A DNA stretch of 64,000 nucleotides from DASSJT01 sp963715025 (GCA_963715025.1 CAVQQQ010000001.1:434001-498000), one strand, 5' to 3'. Shown: positions 34,742 through 43,343, counted from the first letter of the stretch. Translations and numbers: made by a program. Notes: a model not told the origin generated them from the sequence alone.

Positions 34742-35014
34742 TCATGCACCAGGGGCGAGGAAGTCCACCCAGTCCTGCATGGAGCGCAGGCGCCCGTAGT
34801 CCTCCTCGTCGATGCGCCGCCCCAGCTGGGTGCAGACCTGCTCGACCAGGCCGAGGAAGTCCAGCGAGTCCAGTTCGAGCTCGTCGCGCAGGTCGACGTC
34901 GTCGGCGATGGCGGCCAGGTCGGCATCAGGGACGATCCGCAAGACGGCATCCGAGACGACCTCGCGGGCTCGGTCGGGCGAAACGGACGCCGTGTGGTCC
35001 GGCATGGTGCTCAT
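34742..35014 (-). CDS. Acyl carrier protein-like
   Basis: This 90-residue acidic protein has the phosphopantetheine attachment motif ELDSLDFLGLVEQV with Ser50, flanked by helices as in acyl carrier proteins. Its ATG overlaps the E2 stop (ATGA), so it is translationally coupled as the last gene of the acyl-CoA synthetase-pyruvate dehydrogenase operon. An ACP here suggests that acetyl or another acyl group made by the complex or the synthetase is handed to a carrier. No ketosynthase or fatty-acid genes are adjacent. The acyl group it carries is unknown. Confidence 0.88.
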   Translation of the reverse strand: MSTMPDHTASVSPDRAREVVSDAVLRIVPDADLAAIADDVDLRDELELDSLDFLGLVEQVCTQLGRRIDEEDYGRLRSMQDWVDFLAPGA

Positions 35015-36429
35015 AGCTCCTCCGGTGTCTGCAGCAGGTGGTCGATAGTGTCGAGGAATCGCGAGCCGGTGAAACCGTCGGTGGCACGGTGGTCGGCCGC
35101 CAGCGTGACCGTCACACAGGGGCGGACGCCGAGCATTCCGGCGCGGGCCCACGGCCGGTCGACGACTCTGCCGAAGCCGACCAGGGCCACCTGGGGCGGA
35201 TAGATCACGCCCTGGACGGACTCCACGCCCTGGTCGCCCAGGTTGGTGACAGTGATGGTTGGATCCTCCATCTCGCTGCCGCGGAGTCGTCCCGTCCGCG
35301 CGCGCGCCACCAGGTCGCGCAGTCGTGCCATGAGCTCCGCCACGCCGAGGTGCTCGGCGCCGAGGATAGAGGGCGCGACCATGCCTCCACGACGAAGCGA
35401 CACGGCCACCCCGAGGTTGACGGCTTTGGCCGGCTGGAACCGGTCGTCGATCCAGTAGCCGTTGAGCTCGGGGTGCCGTGCCGCGGCGAGGGCGGTCGCT
35501 CGCAGCAGGAGCGCGGAGGGAACCACCCGGTCGGCGACGCTCACACCCCGGTTGTGGTCGCGCAGCCAGTCGAGGGCCGTTCCCAGGTCGACGGTCGTGG
35601 CGAGGTAGTAATGCGGGATCTCGCGCTTGGAGCGCGCCATAAGACGGGCGATCGCCGCCCGCATGCGGTCGGGCTCGGGCCCGGCTACAGAGCCTGCGGC
35701 GAGCGCAGGCCGGGGAGCGCTCGGCCACGCCTCTCGCACGCTGGGCCGCTCCACTGGCGCGGCCACCGGCTCCCCTGCCGGCGTCGGTACGAAGGCCAGC
35801 ACGTCACGCGAGGTCACCATGCCGTTCCTGCCGCTGCCCGTGATCTCGGCGATGTCCAGGCCACGCTGTCGGGCGAGCTTGCGTGCATACGGCGACGTGG
35901 CCAAGCGGGCCGCCACGGTCTGCGGCGCGCTTCCCGGCAGCGCCGGAACGGCGACCGGCGTGGCGGCCACCGGCGTGGCGGCCACCGGCGGTTCGCGTCG
36001 GCCCTCCGCCCGGGCCTTGGCACCTCGGTGGGCAGTCTTTGCGGGCCGTGGCGCCGGCTTCGGCTTGTGCGCCGGGGCTTTGCCCCGGTGCGACGGAGCC
36101 CTACCGCCGGCCGATGGGGCCTTTGCCGCGCGGGGCTTCCGTCCCTTCGCAGCGGACGGCTCCGGGCGGGCACCGGGGGCTGCGGCCAGGGCAGCGGCGC
36201 CGTCAATCGTCGCGAGCGGGGTCCCCACCGCCACCCGCTGTCCCACCGGGACCAGCAGCTCGCCGACGGTCCCGTCGACGAAGCACTCCACCTCGATGGC
36301 CGCCTTGTCCGTGTCGACGACGGCGATCGGGTCACCGCGGTGGACCGGGTCGCCCGGATTGACCAGCCACTCGACCACCGTCCCCTCGTCCATGTCCGCC
36401 CCCAGCGAGGGCATGACGAACTGGTCCAT
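35011..36429 (-). CDS. pdhC: Dihydrolipoamide acyltransferase (E2) of pyruvate dehydrogenase-type complex
   Basis: This 472-residue E2 has a single lipoyl domain (1-78, lipoyl-Lys42 in VDTDKAAIEV), a long basic Pro/Ala/Lys linker, a peripheral subunit-binding domain (about 165-205: SPYARKLARQRGLDIAEI then GSGRNGMVTSRDVL) and the catalytic domain ending in DHRATDGFTGSRFL with His447. It transfers an acyl group from E1 to CoA. The linker contains an Ala-Thr-Pro-Val repeat encoded by a short DNA duplication near 35950-35990. No E3 (lipoamide dehydrogenase) gene is in the cluster, so a shared E3 is expected. Confidence 0.92.
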   Translation of the reverse strand: MDQFVMPSLGADMDEGTVVEWLVNPGDPVHRGDPIAVVDTDKAAIEVECFVDGTVGELLVPVGQRVAVGTPLATIDGAAALAAAPGARPEPSAAKGRKPRAAKAPSAGGRAPSHRGKAPAHKPKPAPRPAKTAHRGAKARAEGRREPPVAATPVAATPVAVPALPGSAPQTVAARLATSPYARKLARQRGLDIAEITGSGRNGMVTSRDVLAFVPTPAGEPVAAPVERPSVREAWPSAPRPALAAGSVAGPEPDRMRAAIARLMARSKREIPHYYLATTVDLGTALDWLRDHNRGVSVADRVVPSALLLRATALAAARHPELNGYWIDDRFQPAKAVNLGVAVSLRRGGMVAPSILGAEHLGVAELMARLRDLVARARTGRLRGSEMEDPTITVTNLGDQGVESVQGVIYPPQVALVGFGRVVDRPWARAGMLGVRPCVTVTLAADHRATDGFTGSRFLDTIDHLLQTPEEL

Positions 36430-37476
36430 TCAGCCCACCGCCCTGCGTGCCGCTGCCACCACCGACTCTGGCTGGGGAATGGCTGCCTCCTCGAGGTGCT
36501 TGGCGTACGGCACGGGGACCTCCGCGCTGCAGACCCGCTCGACTGGGGCGTCGAGGTCCTCGAAGGCCTGCTCCTGGATCCGGCTGCTGACCTCGGCCGA
36601 GAGGCTCCCACTGCGCCACCCCTCGTCGACAACAACGGCGCGATGGGTGCGCCGCACCGAGCCGAGGAACGTCGCGTCGTCCAGCGGCCGGAGCGAGCGC
36701 AGGTCCACGACTTCGGCGGAGATGCCCTCGGCTGCGAGGTGGTCGGCGGCCTCGAGGGTTTTGCCGAGGCATCCGCCGTACGTGATGAGCGTGATGTCGG
36801 TGCCTGGCCGCCGCACCACTGCCGAGCTGATGTCCATGGGGCTCGCCAGTGCGGGGTCGGACGTGGGGCCGGACATGGCATACAGGGAGCCATGCTCGAA
36901 GAGCAGCACCGGGTCGGGATCGAGCAGCGCCGGCCACAGCATGGAGCGGGCATCGGCCACCGTCGCAGGGGTCAGGACCTTCAGGCCTGGGATGTGGGCC
37001 AGCCACCCCTCGAGGCTGTGCGAGTGCTGGGCGGCGAGTTGGCGCCCCGCCCCGGTGGTCATGCGGATCACCAGGGGGACGCCGACCTGGCCACCCGACA
37101 TGTGCCGCAGGGTTGCCGCGTTGTTCATGATCTGGTCGAGGGCGAGCAGGCTGAAGTTGACGGTCATCACCTCGACGATGGGCAGCATGCCCGCCATAGC
37201 CGCGCCGACCCCGGCACCGACGAAAGCCGACTCCGACAGCGGCGTGTCGCGGATCCGCTCAGGGCCGAACTCCTCCAGCAGGCCGCGGCTGACGCCGAAG
37301 CAGCCGCCGTAGGCGCCCACGTCCTCGCCCATCAGGAACACCCGCTCGTCGCGCTTCAGGGCATCCCGCAGCGCCTCGCGCAGGGCCTCGCGGTAGGTGC
37401 TCTCGGCCGGAGCCTGGCCGCCCGGCTCGCCGGTGCTCGCCGGCAGCGGTGGGGTCGCGGTCTGGACCCTGGTCAC
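36430..37476 (-). CDS. pdhB: Pyruvate/2-oxoacid dehydrogenase E1 beta subunit
   Basis: This 348-residue protein shows E1-beta hallmarks: TYREALREALRDALKRD, VFLMGEDVGAYGG, DTPLSESAFVGAGVGAAMAG (catalytic region), QIMNNAATLRHMSGGQ and PVLLFEHGSLYAMSG. It pairs with the E1-alpha encoded just upstream to decarboxylate a 2-oxoacid with thiamine diphosphate and acylate lipoyl-E2. The gene abuts E2 and overlaps E1-alpha by 4 bases. Confidence 0.93.
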   Translation of the reverse strand: MTRVQTATPPLPASTGEPGGQAPAESTYREALREALRDALKRDERVFLMGEDVGAYGGCFGVSRGLLEEFGPERIRDTPLSESAFVGAGVGAAMAGMLPIVEVMTVNFSLLALDQIMNNAATLRHMSGGQVGVPLVIRMTTGAGRQLAAQHSHSLEGWLAHIPGLKVLTPATVADARSMLWPALLDPDPVLLFEHGSLYAMSGPTSDPALASPMDISSAVVRRPGTDITLITYGGCLGKTLEAADHLAAEGISAEVVDLRSLRPLDDATFLGSVRRTHRAVVVDEGWRSGSLSAEVSSRIQEQAFEDLDAPVERVCSAEVPVPYAKHLEEAAIPQPESVVAAARRAVG

Positions 37477-38483
37477 GGTGCCGGCTCCCCGGCATACACG
37501 AAGCGGGTCAAGTCTTCGACCGGCTCCAGCGGCGCCTCTTCCGCGGAGGCGACCGCGCGGTCGATCTCCTGGGCGACTTCGTCCTCGATGCCATCCAGGG
37601 CATCTGCCGCGGGCAGGCCCTCAGCGTCCATCCTGCGGACCAGCGCGTCGATGGGATCGCGCTCCTTCCACGTCGCCACCTCCGCCTTCTCGCGGTAGAG
37701 CTCGGCGTCGTACATCGAGTGGGCGCGGAACCGGTAGGTCCGCAGCTCCAGGAAGCACGGGCCGCCGCCTGAGCGGATCCCCTCTATGGCCCGCTCGGTC
37801 GCCTCCTCGACCGCCAGGACGTCCATGCCGTCCACGGGCCAGGCTGGCATGCCGTATGCCGTGGCGCGGAGTGCGAGATCGGTCTGCGCCTGGGCGCGGC
37901 GAAGGGCCGTGCCCATGGCGTACAGGTTGTTCTCGCAGGCGAACAGCACGGGGAGCTTCCAGAGGGCGGCGAGATTCATGCTCTCGTGGAACTCGCCCTC
38001 GGCGAGCGCCCCGTCGCCGAAGAAGCACACGGTCACGTGCGGACGGCCGGACAGGCGGTCCGCCAGGGCGAGCCCGAGGGCGAGGGGCAGGCCACCGCCG
38101 ACGATGGCATTGCCGCCGTAGAGGCCGTGCTGGATGTCGAAGAGGTGCATCGAGCCGCCCCGGCCACGGCTGCAGCCGGTCGAGCGGCCGTACATCTCGG
38201 CCATGACGGCGGCCATGGGCACGCCTCGCGCCAGGGCATGCCCGTGCTCGCGGTAGGTGGCGACAATCCGGTCGTCTGCGGCCAGGGCCGAGATCACGCC
38301 GACGGCCACCGCCTCCTCGCCGATGTAGAGGTGGAGGAAGCCACGGATCTTGGTGCCGCTGTAGAGCTCGGCGCACCGCTCCTCGAACCGGCGGATCCGG
38401 GTCATCTGGGTCAGCAGCTCGCGCAGGTGCTTCTCCCGGGCTCCGCTGGCGGCCTTCGGTCGAGGTGTGGTTGCCGGGGTCAT
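37473..38483 (-). CDS. pdhA: Pyruvate/2-oxoacid dehydrogenase E1 alpha subunit
   Basis: This 336-residue protein has the ThDP-binding signature GDGALAEGEFHESMNLAAL and downstream CENNLYAMGTALRRAQ, the phospholoop-type YRFRAHSMYD region and an N-terminal RIRRFEERCAELYSGTKIRG. It forms the heterotetrameric E1 with the beta subunit. Start and stop overlap neighbours by ATGA. The substrate is most likely pyruvate, but branched-chain oxoacids or acetoin cannot be excluded by sequence alone. Confidence 0.92.
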   Translation of the reverse strand: MTPATTPRPKAASGAREKHLRELLTQMTRIRRFEERCAELYSGTKIRGFLHLYIGEEAVAVGVISALAADDRIVATYREHGHALARGVPMAAVMAEMYGRSTGCSRGRGGSMHLFDIQHGLYGGNAIVGGGLPLALGLALADRLSGRPHVTVCFFGDGALAEGEFHESMNLAALWKLPVLFACENNLYAMGTALRRAQAQTDLALRATAYGMPAWPVDGMDVLAVEEATERAIEGIRSGGGPCFLELRTYRFRAHSMYDAELYREKAEVATWKERDPIDALVRRMDAEGLPAADALDGIEDEVAQEIDRAVASAEEAPLEPVEDLTRFVYAGEPAP

Positions 38484-40234
38484 CGGGCCTTCTCCAGGGT
38501 CGACAGGTCGCCGAGCGGCAGGTTGAGCTCTCGGGCACGCAGGAGGCGGCGCATCACCTTGCCACTGCTCGTGTGCGGCAGGTGCTGGTCGAAGGCGATC
38601 TCGCGGGGCGCCACCGACCCCAGGCGGCGGCGGCCGAATGCCAGCAGGTCTGCCGCGAGGGCGTCGTCCGGCTCGTATCCGGGTCGAAGGGTGACGAAGG
38701 CCTTCAGCAGGTTGCCGGCCATGGGATCGGGCACGCCGATGACTCCTGCCTCGACGACGGCCGGGTGTTCCATGAGTGCGCTCTCGACCTCGAACGGCCC
38801 GACCAGGTGGCCGGCAGTCTTGATGACGTCATCGGCGCGGCCGACGAACCAGAAGTAGCCGTCGGCATCACGGCGGGCCAAGTCGCCCGTGAGGTACCAG
38901 CCGCCGGCGAAGCACGCGGCATACCGCTTCGGGTCGTTGAGGTAGCCGCGGAACATCGAGGGCCAGCCGGGGCGCAGTGCCAGCTCGCCCATCACATCGG
39001 GCTCCGTGCAGACGTCGACGGCGCCGTCCACCACCCGCGCGCGGCCCTCGTCGCCACACCGGAGGACCGCGGCCTCCACACCGGGGACGGGGCGCCCCAT
39101 CGAGCCGGGCCGCACCGGCAGGCCGGGCGCGTTGCCGATCATGATCGCGCCGGTCTCGGTCTGCCACCACGTGTCGTGGATCGTCATGCCGAAGGCCTCG
39201 ACGCCCCACTCGATCACCTCGGGGTTCAGTGGCTCGCCGACACTGGCGATGTAGCGCAGCGAGGACAGGTCGTAGGCGTGGGCCAGCTCGGAGCCGGCCT
39301 TCATGAGCATGCGCAGGGCCGTGGGAGCGGTGTACCAGACCGTCACCTGCTGCTCGGCGAGGGTGCGGTACCAGCGCTTGGCGTCGAAGTCGCCGTTGTC
39401 GACCACCAGGGTCGCGCCGAAGGTGAGCGGGGCGATGATGCCGTACGACGTGCCCGTCACCCAGCCGGGGTCCGCCGTGCACCAGATGATGTCGTCGGGC
39501 CGCAGGTCCAGGACCAGCCCCGCCGTCGCGTGGTGGGCGACGACCGCTTCGTGCACATGGACGGCGCCCTTGGGCGTCCCGGTGGTTCCGCTCGTGAAGT
39601 GCAGGAGGGCCATCGACTCGGGATCGGTGGGCGGGATCGTCCACTCCGGGGAGGCTCCGGCGAGCGCGGCCGCCAGGTCGAGGGTCCCCTCGGGCGGGTC
39701 GCCCGGGCAGTCAAGGAGGAGCACATGGCGCAGGCCGGGGAGCTGGTCGCGCTGTGGCTGGATCCGCTTCCGGTACAGCGAGGCAGTGGTCACCAGGACG
39801 CGCCCGTTGCCGAGAACCAGTCGGTTGCGGATCGGCTCCGGGCCGAATGCGGTGAACAGCGGCGAAAGCACGCTGCCGTGCTTCCAGGTGCCGAGTGCTG
39901 CGACGAAGATCGCCGGCACGCGGCCAAGGAGCGTGAAGACGCGGTCGCCTCGCTCGACGCCGAGTCCCGCGAGCACATTCGCGAACCGATTGCTCTGCTC
40001 GGCCAGCTGGCGGTAGGTGATGTCGGTCTGGGCGCCGCGGGCACTGAAGGCACGCATGGCGGTGTGGTCGCCTCGGCCCTCCGCGACATGCCTGTCGACC
40101 GCCTCGTAGGCGATGTTCAGGCCGCGACCGTGCGGAAGACCGGCGAGCTGGGCCCGCGCCGCTTCCCAGATGGACGCAGCATGTGCCGCGCCGCTGTCAA
40201 CTGTTTCCTTGGCGCCGACGGTGTGGCTCGTCAC
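38480..40234 (-). CDS. AMP-forming acyl-CoA synthetase (acetyl-CoA synthetase-like)
   Basis: This 584-residue adenylate-forming enzyme has the P-loop LHFTSGTTGTPKGAVHVHE, the DTWWQTETGAIMI motif (acetyl-CoA synthetase-type Trp), YLTGDLARRDADGYFWFVGR and the C-terminal catalytic Lys559 in SSGKVMRR, a known target type for Pat acetylation. It is shorter than canonical Acs (about 650). It would make acetyl- or propionyl-CoA from the free acid and ATP. The start is a GTG at 40234 with only a weak ribosome site, and a DosR-like box ends 36 bases upstream. First gene of a five-gene operon with overlapping or abutting ends. Confidence 0.88.
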   Translation of the reverse strand: MTSHTVGAKETVDSGAAHAASIWEAARAQLAGLPHGRGLNIAYEAVDRHVAEGRGDHTAMRAFSARGAQTDITYRQLAEQSNRFANVLAGLGVERGDRVFTLLGRVPAIFVAALGTWKHGSVLSPLFTAFGPEPIRNRLVLGNGRVLVTTASLYRKRIQPQRDQLPGLRHVLLLDCPGDPPEGTLDLAAALAGASPEWTIPPTDPESMALLHFTSGTTGTPKGAVHVHEAVVAHHATAGLVLDLRPDDIIWCTADPGWVTGTSYGIIAPLTFGATLVVDNGDFDAKRWYRTLAEQQVTVWYTAPTALRMLMKAGSELAHAYDLSSLRYIASVGEPLNPEVIEWGVEAFGMTIHDTWWQTETGAIMIGNAPGLPVRPGSMGRPVPGVEAAVLRCGDEGRARVVDGAVDVCTEPDVMGELALRPGWPSMFRGYLNDPKRYAACFAGGWYLTGDLARRDADGYFWFVGRADDVIKTAGHLVGPFEVESALMEHPAVVEAGVIGVPDPMAGNLLKAFVTLRPGYEPDDALAADLLAFGRRRLGSVAPREIAFDQHLPHTSSGKVMRRLLRARELNLPLGDLSTLEKAR

Positions 40235-40270
40235 CCCTGCAGAATGTCCCCCCTCCCCGCCCGGACGGGA

Positions 40271-40284
40271 GGGCCGAAGGTCCC
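40271..40284. promoter_or_regulatory. DosR-like box for the synthetase-pdh-acp operon
   Basis: GGGCCGAAGGTCCC is a near-perfect example of the local consensus and ends 36 bases before the GTG start, the same spacing as the box at 5800 to its gene. Confidence 0.7.
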
Positions 40285-40324
40285 AGCGCCGCCGCGCGTG
40301 CCCGAGGGACCGCCGAAGCGCGGC

Positions 40325-40705
40325 TCAGGTGGCAGCCGCGGCACCGAGGCGCAGCCACTCCGCCACCTCGTCGTCGACCTCGGCTGGCTCGCGGAGCTCG
40401 ATGTGGTGCATCCACACGCGGGGCGAGGGGTGCACCACCTCCTTGAACCGGTCGCTCGCGATCGGGTGGTCGGCGCCGATGGACAGGACGGCTGGCACGT
40501 CGGACGTCAGGTAGCGGTCAGGACGCCACACGTAAGCGAACCCGCGCCGACGCCGGAAGGCGACCTGGCTCTTGGTCACTCGCATCTCACACCCACCCAG
40601 GCCGTCGACCACCTGCTGCACCACCCGGCAGATCGCGAGCCCGGTGGGCGAGCCTGCAAAGAACTCCTCGGGCGAGGACGGAGAAGCGGGAGCGGTCGGC
40701 GCCAC
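40325..40705 (-). CDS. DUF5655-type small protein
   Basis: This 126-residue protein has EEFFAGSPTGLAICRVVQQVVDG and VTKSQVAFRRRRGFAYVWRP, then HPSPRVWMHHIELR and a final helical EVAEWLRLG. The pattern resembles the DUF5655 domain, often annotated as a transport-associated or uncharacterised domain. It contains no obvious catalytic motif. It lies 90 bases downstream of the DosR-box region and is read in the same direction as the pdh operon, but upstream of that operon's promoter, so it is a separate unit. Confidence 0.6.
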   Translation of the reverse strand: MAPTAPASPSSPEEFFAGSPTGLAICRVVQQVVDGLGGCEMRVTKSQVAFRRRRGFAYVWRPDRYLTSDVPAVLSIGADHPIASDRFKEVVHPSPRVWMHHIELREPAEVDDEVAEWLRLGAAAAT

Positions 40706-40962
40706 GTCACACTAGCCCGATCGGAACGAGCCAGATCGGGAGTGCCTGGCGACGCGTCATGCTGAGCTCCTCGAGGGTTCGGGCCCGAGCCGGCTCGGGC
40801 GGCCGGGCGGAGGCGACAACGTCGAGCATGCCACGGTGTGTGCCGGGCGGCCGCCCTGCCGCCAGCGCCACGTGAAGGCCGGACGAGGAGCCTCATGCGG
40901 ACGCGGCCGATGTGCCGCTACTGTCGCGCAGAGGGACGCACACCAACGGAGCGGTGGGGTCG

Positions 40963-43014
40963 ATGCGGAGTCAGCTGTCACTGCGATGGGCCGACGTCGG
41001 CCGCCTGCTGGCCGCCTGGGCGTCGTCCTCGCTGGCGCTCATGGCAGCGGCGGCGATCCTGCCCGGGCTCTCGGCCACATCTCCGTGGGAGTACGTCGTC
41101 GTGGCCGGCGTGACTGGAGTCGTGGGTCTGCTCCTCCGGCCGATCATGGTCGAGGTGTCGGCGCGCATCGGGTGGATTGCCGTGCTGGCCCTCACCCTGG
41201 TCGGCCAGGCCGCAATCATGTATGCCGCGCTGGCGCTCGTCCCAGGGGTCACTGCCAGCTTCTGGACGGCGATCGCTGCCAGCTGGATCGCGGCCGTGGC
41301 CGGCACGCTGATCGCCTGGGCGACCACCGCGGGCACCGACGACGGGCTCGTGGCGGCGCTGGCACACCGGGGCCGCCGGACGCGAACCGTGGAGGACCCC
41401 GACGTCGACGGAGTCGTCTTCGTCCAGCTCGACGGTGTGCCCTACCCGGTGCTCCGGTGGGCGATCCGCTCTGGGTCCGTGCCGACGATCCGGCACTGGG
41501 TCACCTCAGGGGCCTACACGCTGCGCGAGTGGACGCCGCAGCTTCCCTGCACAACCCCCGCCAGCCAGCTTGGCATCCTGCACGGCACCATCGACGGCAT
41601 CCCCGCCTTCCGCTGGTACGACCGCGAGCTCGGACGCGTGCTGGTCGCGAACCAGCCGGCCGACGCGCGGCTCATCGAGGATCGCGCCAGCACAGGTCAG
41701 GGACTGCTCTGGGACGATGGCGTCTCCATCTCGAACCTCTTCACCGGTGACGCGCCGCGCGCGCTGCTCACGATGTCCCGCGCCGAGGTCCGACGCGGTT
41801 CGACGCAGACGCGCCGCGCCTTCGCGTGGTTCTTCGCGTCGCCGAGCGGTTTCACCAGGAGTCTGACTCGGACGGTCGCCGAGATCGTCAAGGAGCGGTG
41901 GCAGGCAAGACGCCAGGTACGCCGGGACGTTCGCCCGCGTGTAAACCGGAACTGGTCGTTCGCCGTCCTCCGTGCAGTGACCAATGCGCTGCTCCGCGAC
42001 CTGAACACCGCCCTGGTCGCCGAGGAGATGCGCCGAGGCACGAGGAGCATCTACGTCGACTACGTGGACTACGACGAGATCGCCCATCACGCGGGCCTGT
42101 TCCGCCCCGAGTCGCTGGCCGCCCTCGACGGGCTGGACCGGGTGCTGGCATCCCTGGAGGCGCTGGCTGCGACCGCCCCCCGGAGGTACCGCATCGTCGT
42201 CCTGTCCGACCACGGTCAATCCCAGGGCACACCGTTCGCCGACCGCTACGGCCAGGACCTCGGAGCCCTCTGCCAGAGCCTGATGTCCGAACCCGTGCAG
42301 ACCATCGACGAGCCCGTCGAAGGACTCGGCCGGGCGGAGTCCATCGTGCAGGATGTCGCTGGTTCCGGTGGCGTGGTCGGCCGTGCGGCATCAGAGGTCG
42401 GGCAGCGAATGGGCCTGCGGGCGGACGACCACTCCGACGCCGCGACGCCCAGCGAGCCCGCGGTCGTCCTCGGTTCAGGCAATCTGGGTCTCCTGTACCT
42501 CCGGCGGCCCGGGCGGCTTGCCCTCGAGGACCTCGACGACCAATGGCCCGACCTGTTGCCGGGGCTTCTCCGCTCCCCGGGCATCGCTTTCGTCGCCGGG
42601 CTGGGCCGCGATGGTCACCCCCGGGTGGTGGGCGCTGCGGGCCGCCACGACCTCTTGACCGGCGCGATCGAGGGACAGAACCCGTTGGCACCCTTCGGCG
42701 AACACGCTGCTCGAATGCTCGCTCAGGCAGTCCGCCGGCCCGAAGCGCCTGACCTCTACATCAACAGCAGCATCGACGAGCACACCGAGGATGTCGCGGC
42801 CTTCGAGGGTCTGGTCGGTGCCCACGGCGGACTCGGCGGATGGCAGGACAGCGCTGTGCTCCTCGTCCCGGCCGACCTGTCTGAGCTGCTGCCCGACCGC
42901 ATCGAGGGAGCGGATCGGCTCCACGCGGCCCTCGTGTCCGTCCTCCGCGCGTGCGGCCATCGGAAGCATCCCCTCGCGGGGCGCAAACCAACCCTGCCGG
43001 CGTTGGAGACGTAG
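40963..43014 (+). CDS. Membrane-anchored alkaline-phosphatase-superfamily protein
   Basis: This 683-residue protein has about four N-terminal transmembrane segments resembling a phage-holin-family/YvlD-like domain (LAAWASSSLALMAAAAILPG, then three more up to residue about 125). A cytoplasmic or extracellular type I phosphodiesterase domain follows: VFVQLDGVPYPVL, CTTPASQLGILHG, YVDYVDYDEIAHHAGLF and VVLSDHGQSQG as metal-binding motifs. Substrate unknown; such proteins can hydrolyse phosphodiesters in lipids or teichoic acids. The start at 40963 (MRSQLSL) is chosen over a longer frame because it begins directly before the first helix. Confidence 0.8.
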   Translation: MRSQLSLRWADVGRLLAAWASSSLALMAAAAILPGLSATSPWEYVVVAGVTGVVGLLLRPIMVEVSARIGWIAVLALTLVGQAAIMYAALALVPGVTASFWTAIAASWIAAVAGTLIAWATTAGTDDGLVAALAHRGRRTRTVEDPDVDGVVFVQLDGVPYPVLRWAIRSGSVPTIRHWVTSGAYTLREWTPQLPCTTPASQLGILHGTIDGIPAFRWYDRELGRVLVANQPADARLIEDRASTGQGLLWDDGVSISNLFTGDAPRALLTMSRAEVRRGSTQTRRAFAWFFASPSGFTRSLTRTVAEIVKERWQARRQVRRDVRPRVNRNWSFAVLRAVTNALLRDLNTALVAEEMRRGTRSIYVDYVDYDEIAHHAGLFRPESLAALDGLDRVLASLEALAATAPRRYRIVVLSDHGQSQGTPFADRYGQDLGALCQSLMSEPVQTIDEPVEGLGRAESIVQDVAGSGGVVGRAASEVGQRMGLRADDHSDAATPSEPAVVLGSGNLGLLYLRRPGRLALEDLDDQWPDLLPGLLRSPGIAFVAGLGRDGHPRVVGAAGRHDLLTGAIEGQNPLAPFGEHAARMLAQAVRRPEAPDLYINSSIDEHTEDVAAFEGLVGAHGGLGGWQDSAVLLVPADLSELLPDRIEGADRLHAALVSVLRACGHRKHPLAGRKPTLPALET

Positions 43015-43343
43015 AGGAGCGCCGCCGATCGTCGTGCTCCACCTGGTGTTCGACGTCATCTTTGTGACCGCCCCGGCGGGACTGGCGAAGAACACCCTTC
43101 AGATGAGCGGCTCCCGCGCGCGAAGCGAGCCGCCGCCACGCTCCGCGGCCGATGGTCGTGACGAAGCCGACAGCTAAGGCACCAGCCAAGACCCGCGAAA
43201 GGGAACTGCCAGGTGGCCCCGGTGAGCGGGGGCGCGCTCCCACTGCCGTGCCCTCGACAGGCGCTTCCCTGCCCGGGAGACTCTGACCAGCCCACCCGTC
43301 GGGCCGCCAGTGGGATCCGTGGACCAGATGAGGAGGGCAGCCG
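43015..43343. other. 329-base intergenic region without a supported gene
   Basis: Short open frames exist on both strands, including one that translates to a hydrophobic stretch (VVLHLVFDVIFVTAPAG), but none has a good start and recognisable family. No box, repeat or strong hairpin was found. Confidence 0.5.

Noticed and set aside
35940..36000. Direct repeat GTGGCGGCCACCGGC in E2
   Set aside because: It encodes the flexible Ala-Thr-Pro-Val linker of the E2 subunit and needs no separate explanation.
35038..37698. An 886-codon plus-strand frame across the pdh genes
   Set aside because: It is antisense to E1 alpha, E1 beta and E2, all with clear catalytic motifs; the translated sequence is low-complexity and Arg/Gly/His-rich.
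40716..40740. Inverted repeat CCCGATC ... GATCGGG before DUF5655
   Set aside because: The 7-base arms are too short and common in GC-rich DNA to claim an operator or terminator.
38465..40765. A 766-codon plus-strand frame across the acyl-CoA synthetase
   Set aside because: Shadow of the synthetase and DUF5655 genes, without domain signatures or a good start.
43015..43343. Possible small membrane protein on either strand
   Set aside because: A short hydrophobic translation exists, but there is no convincing start, ribosome site or family match.
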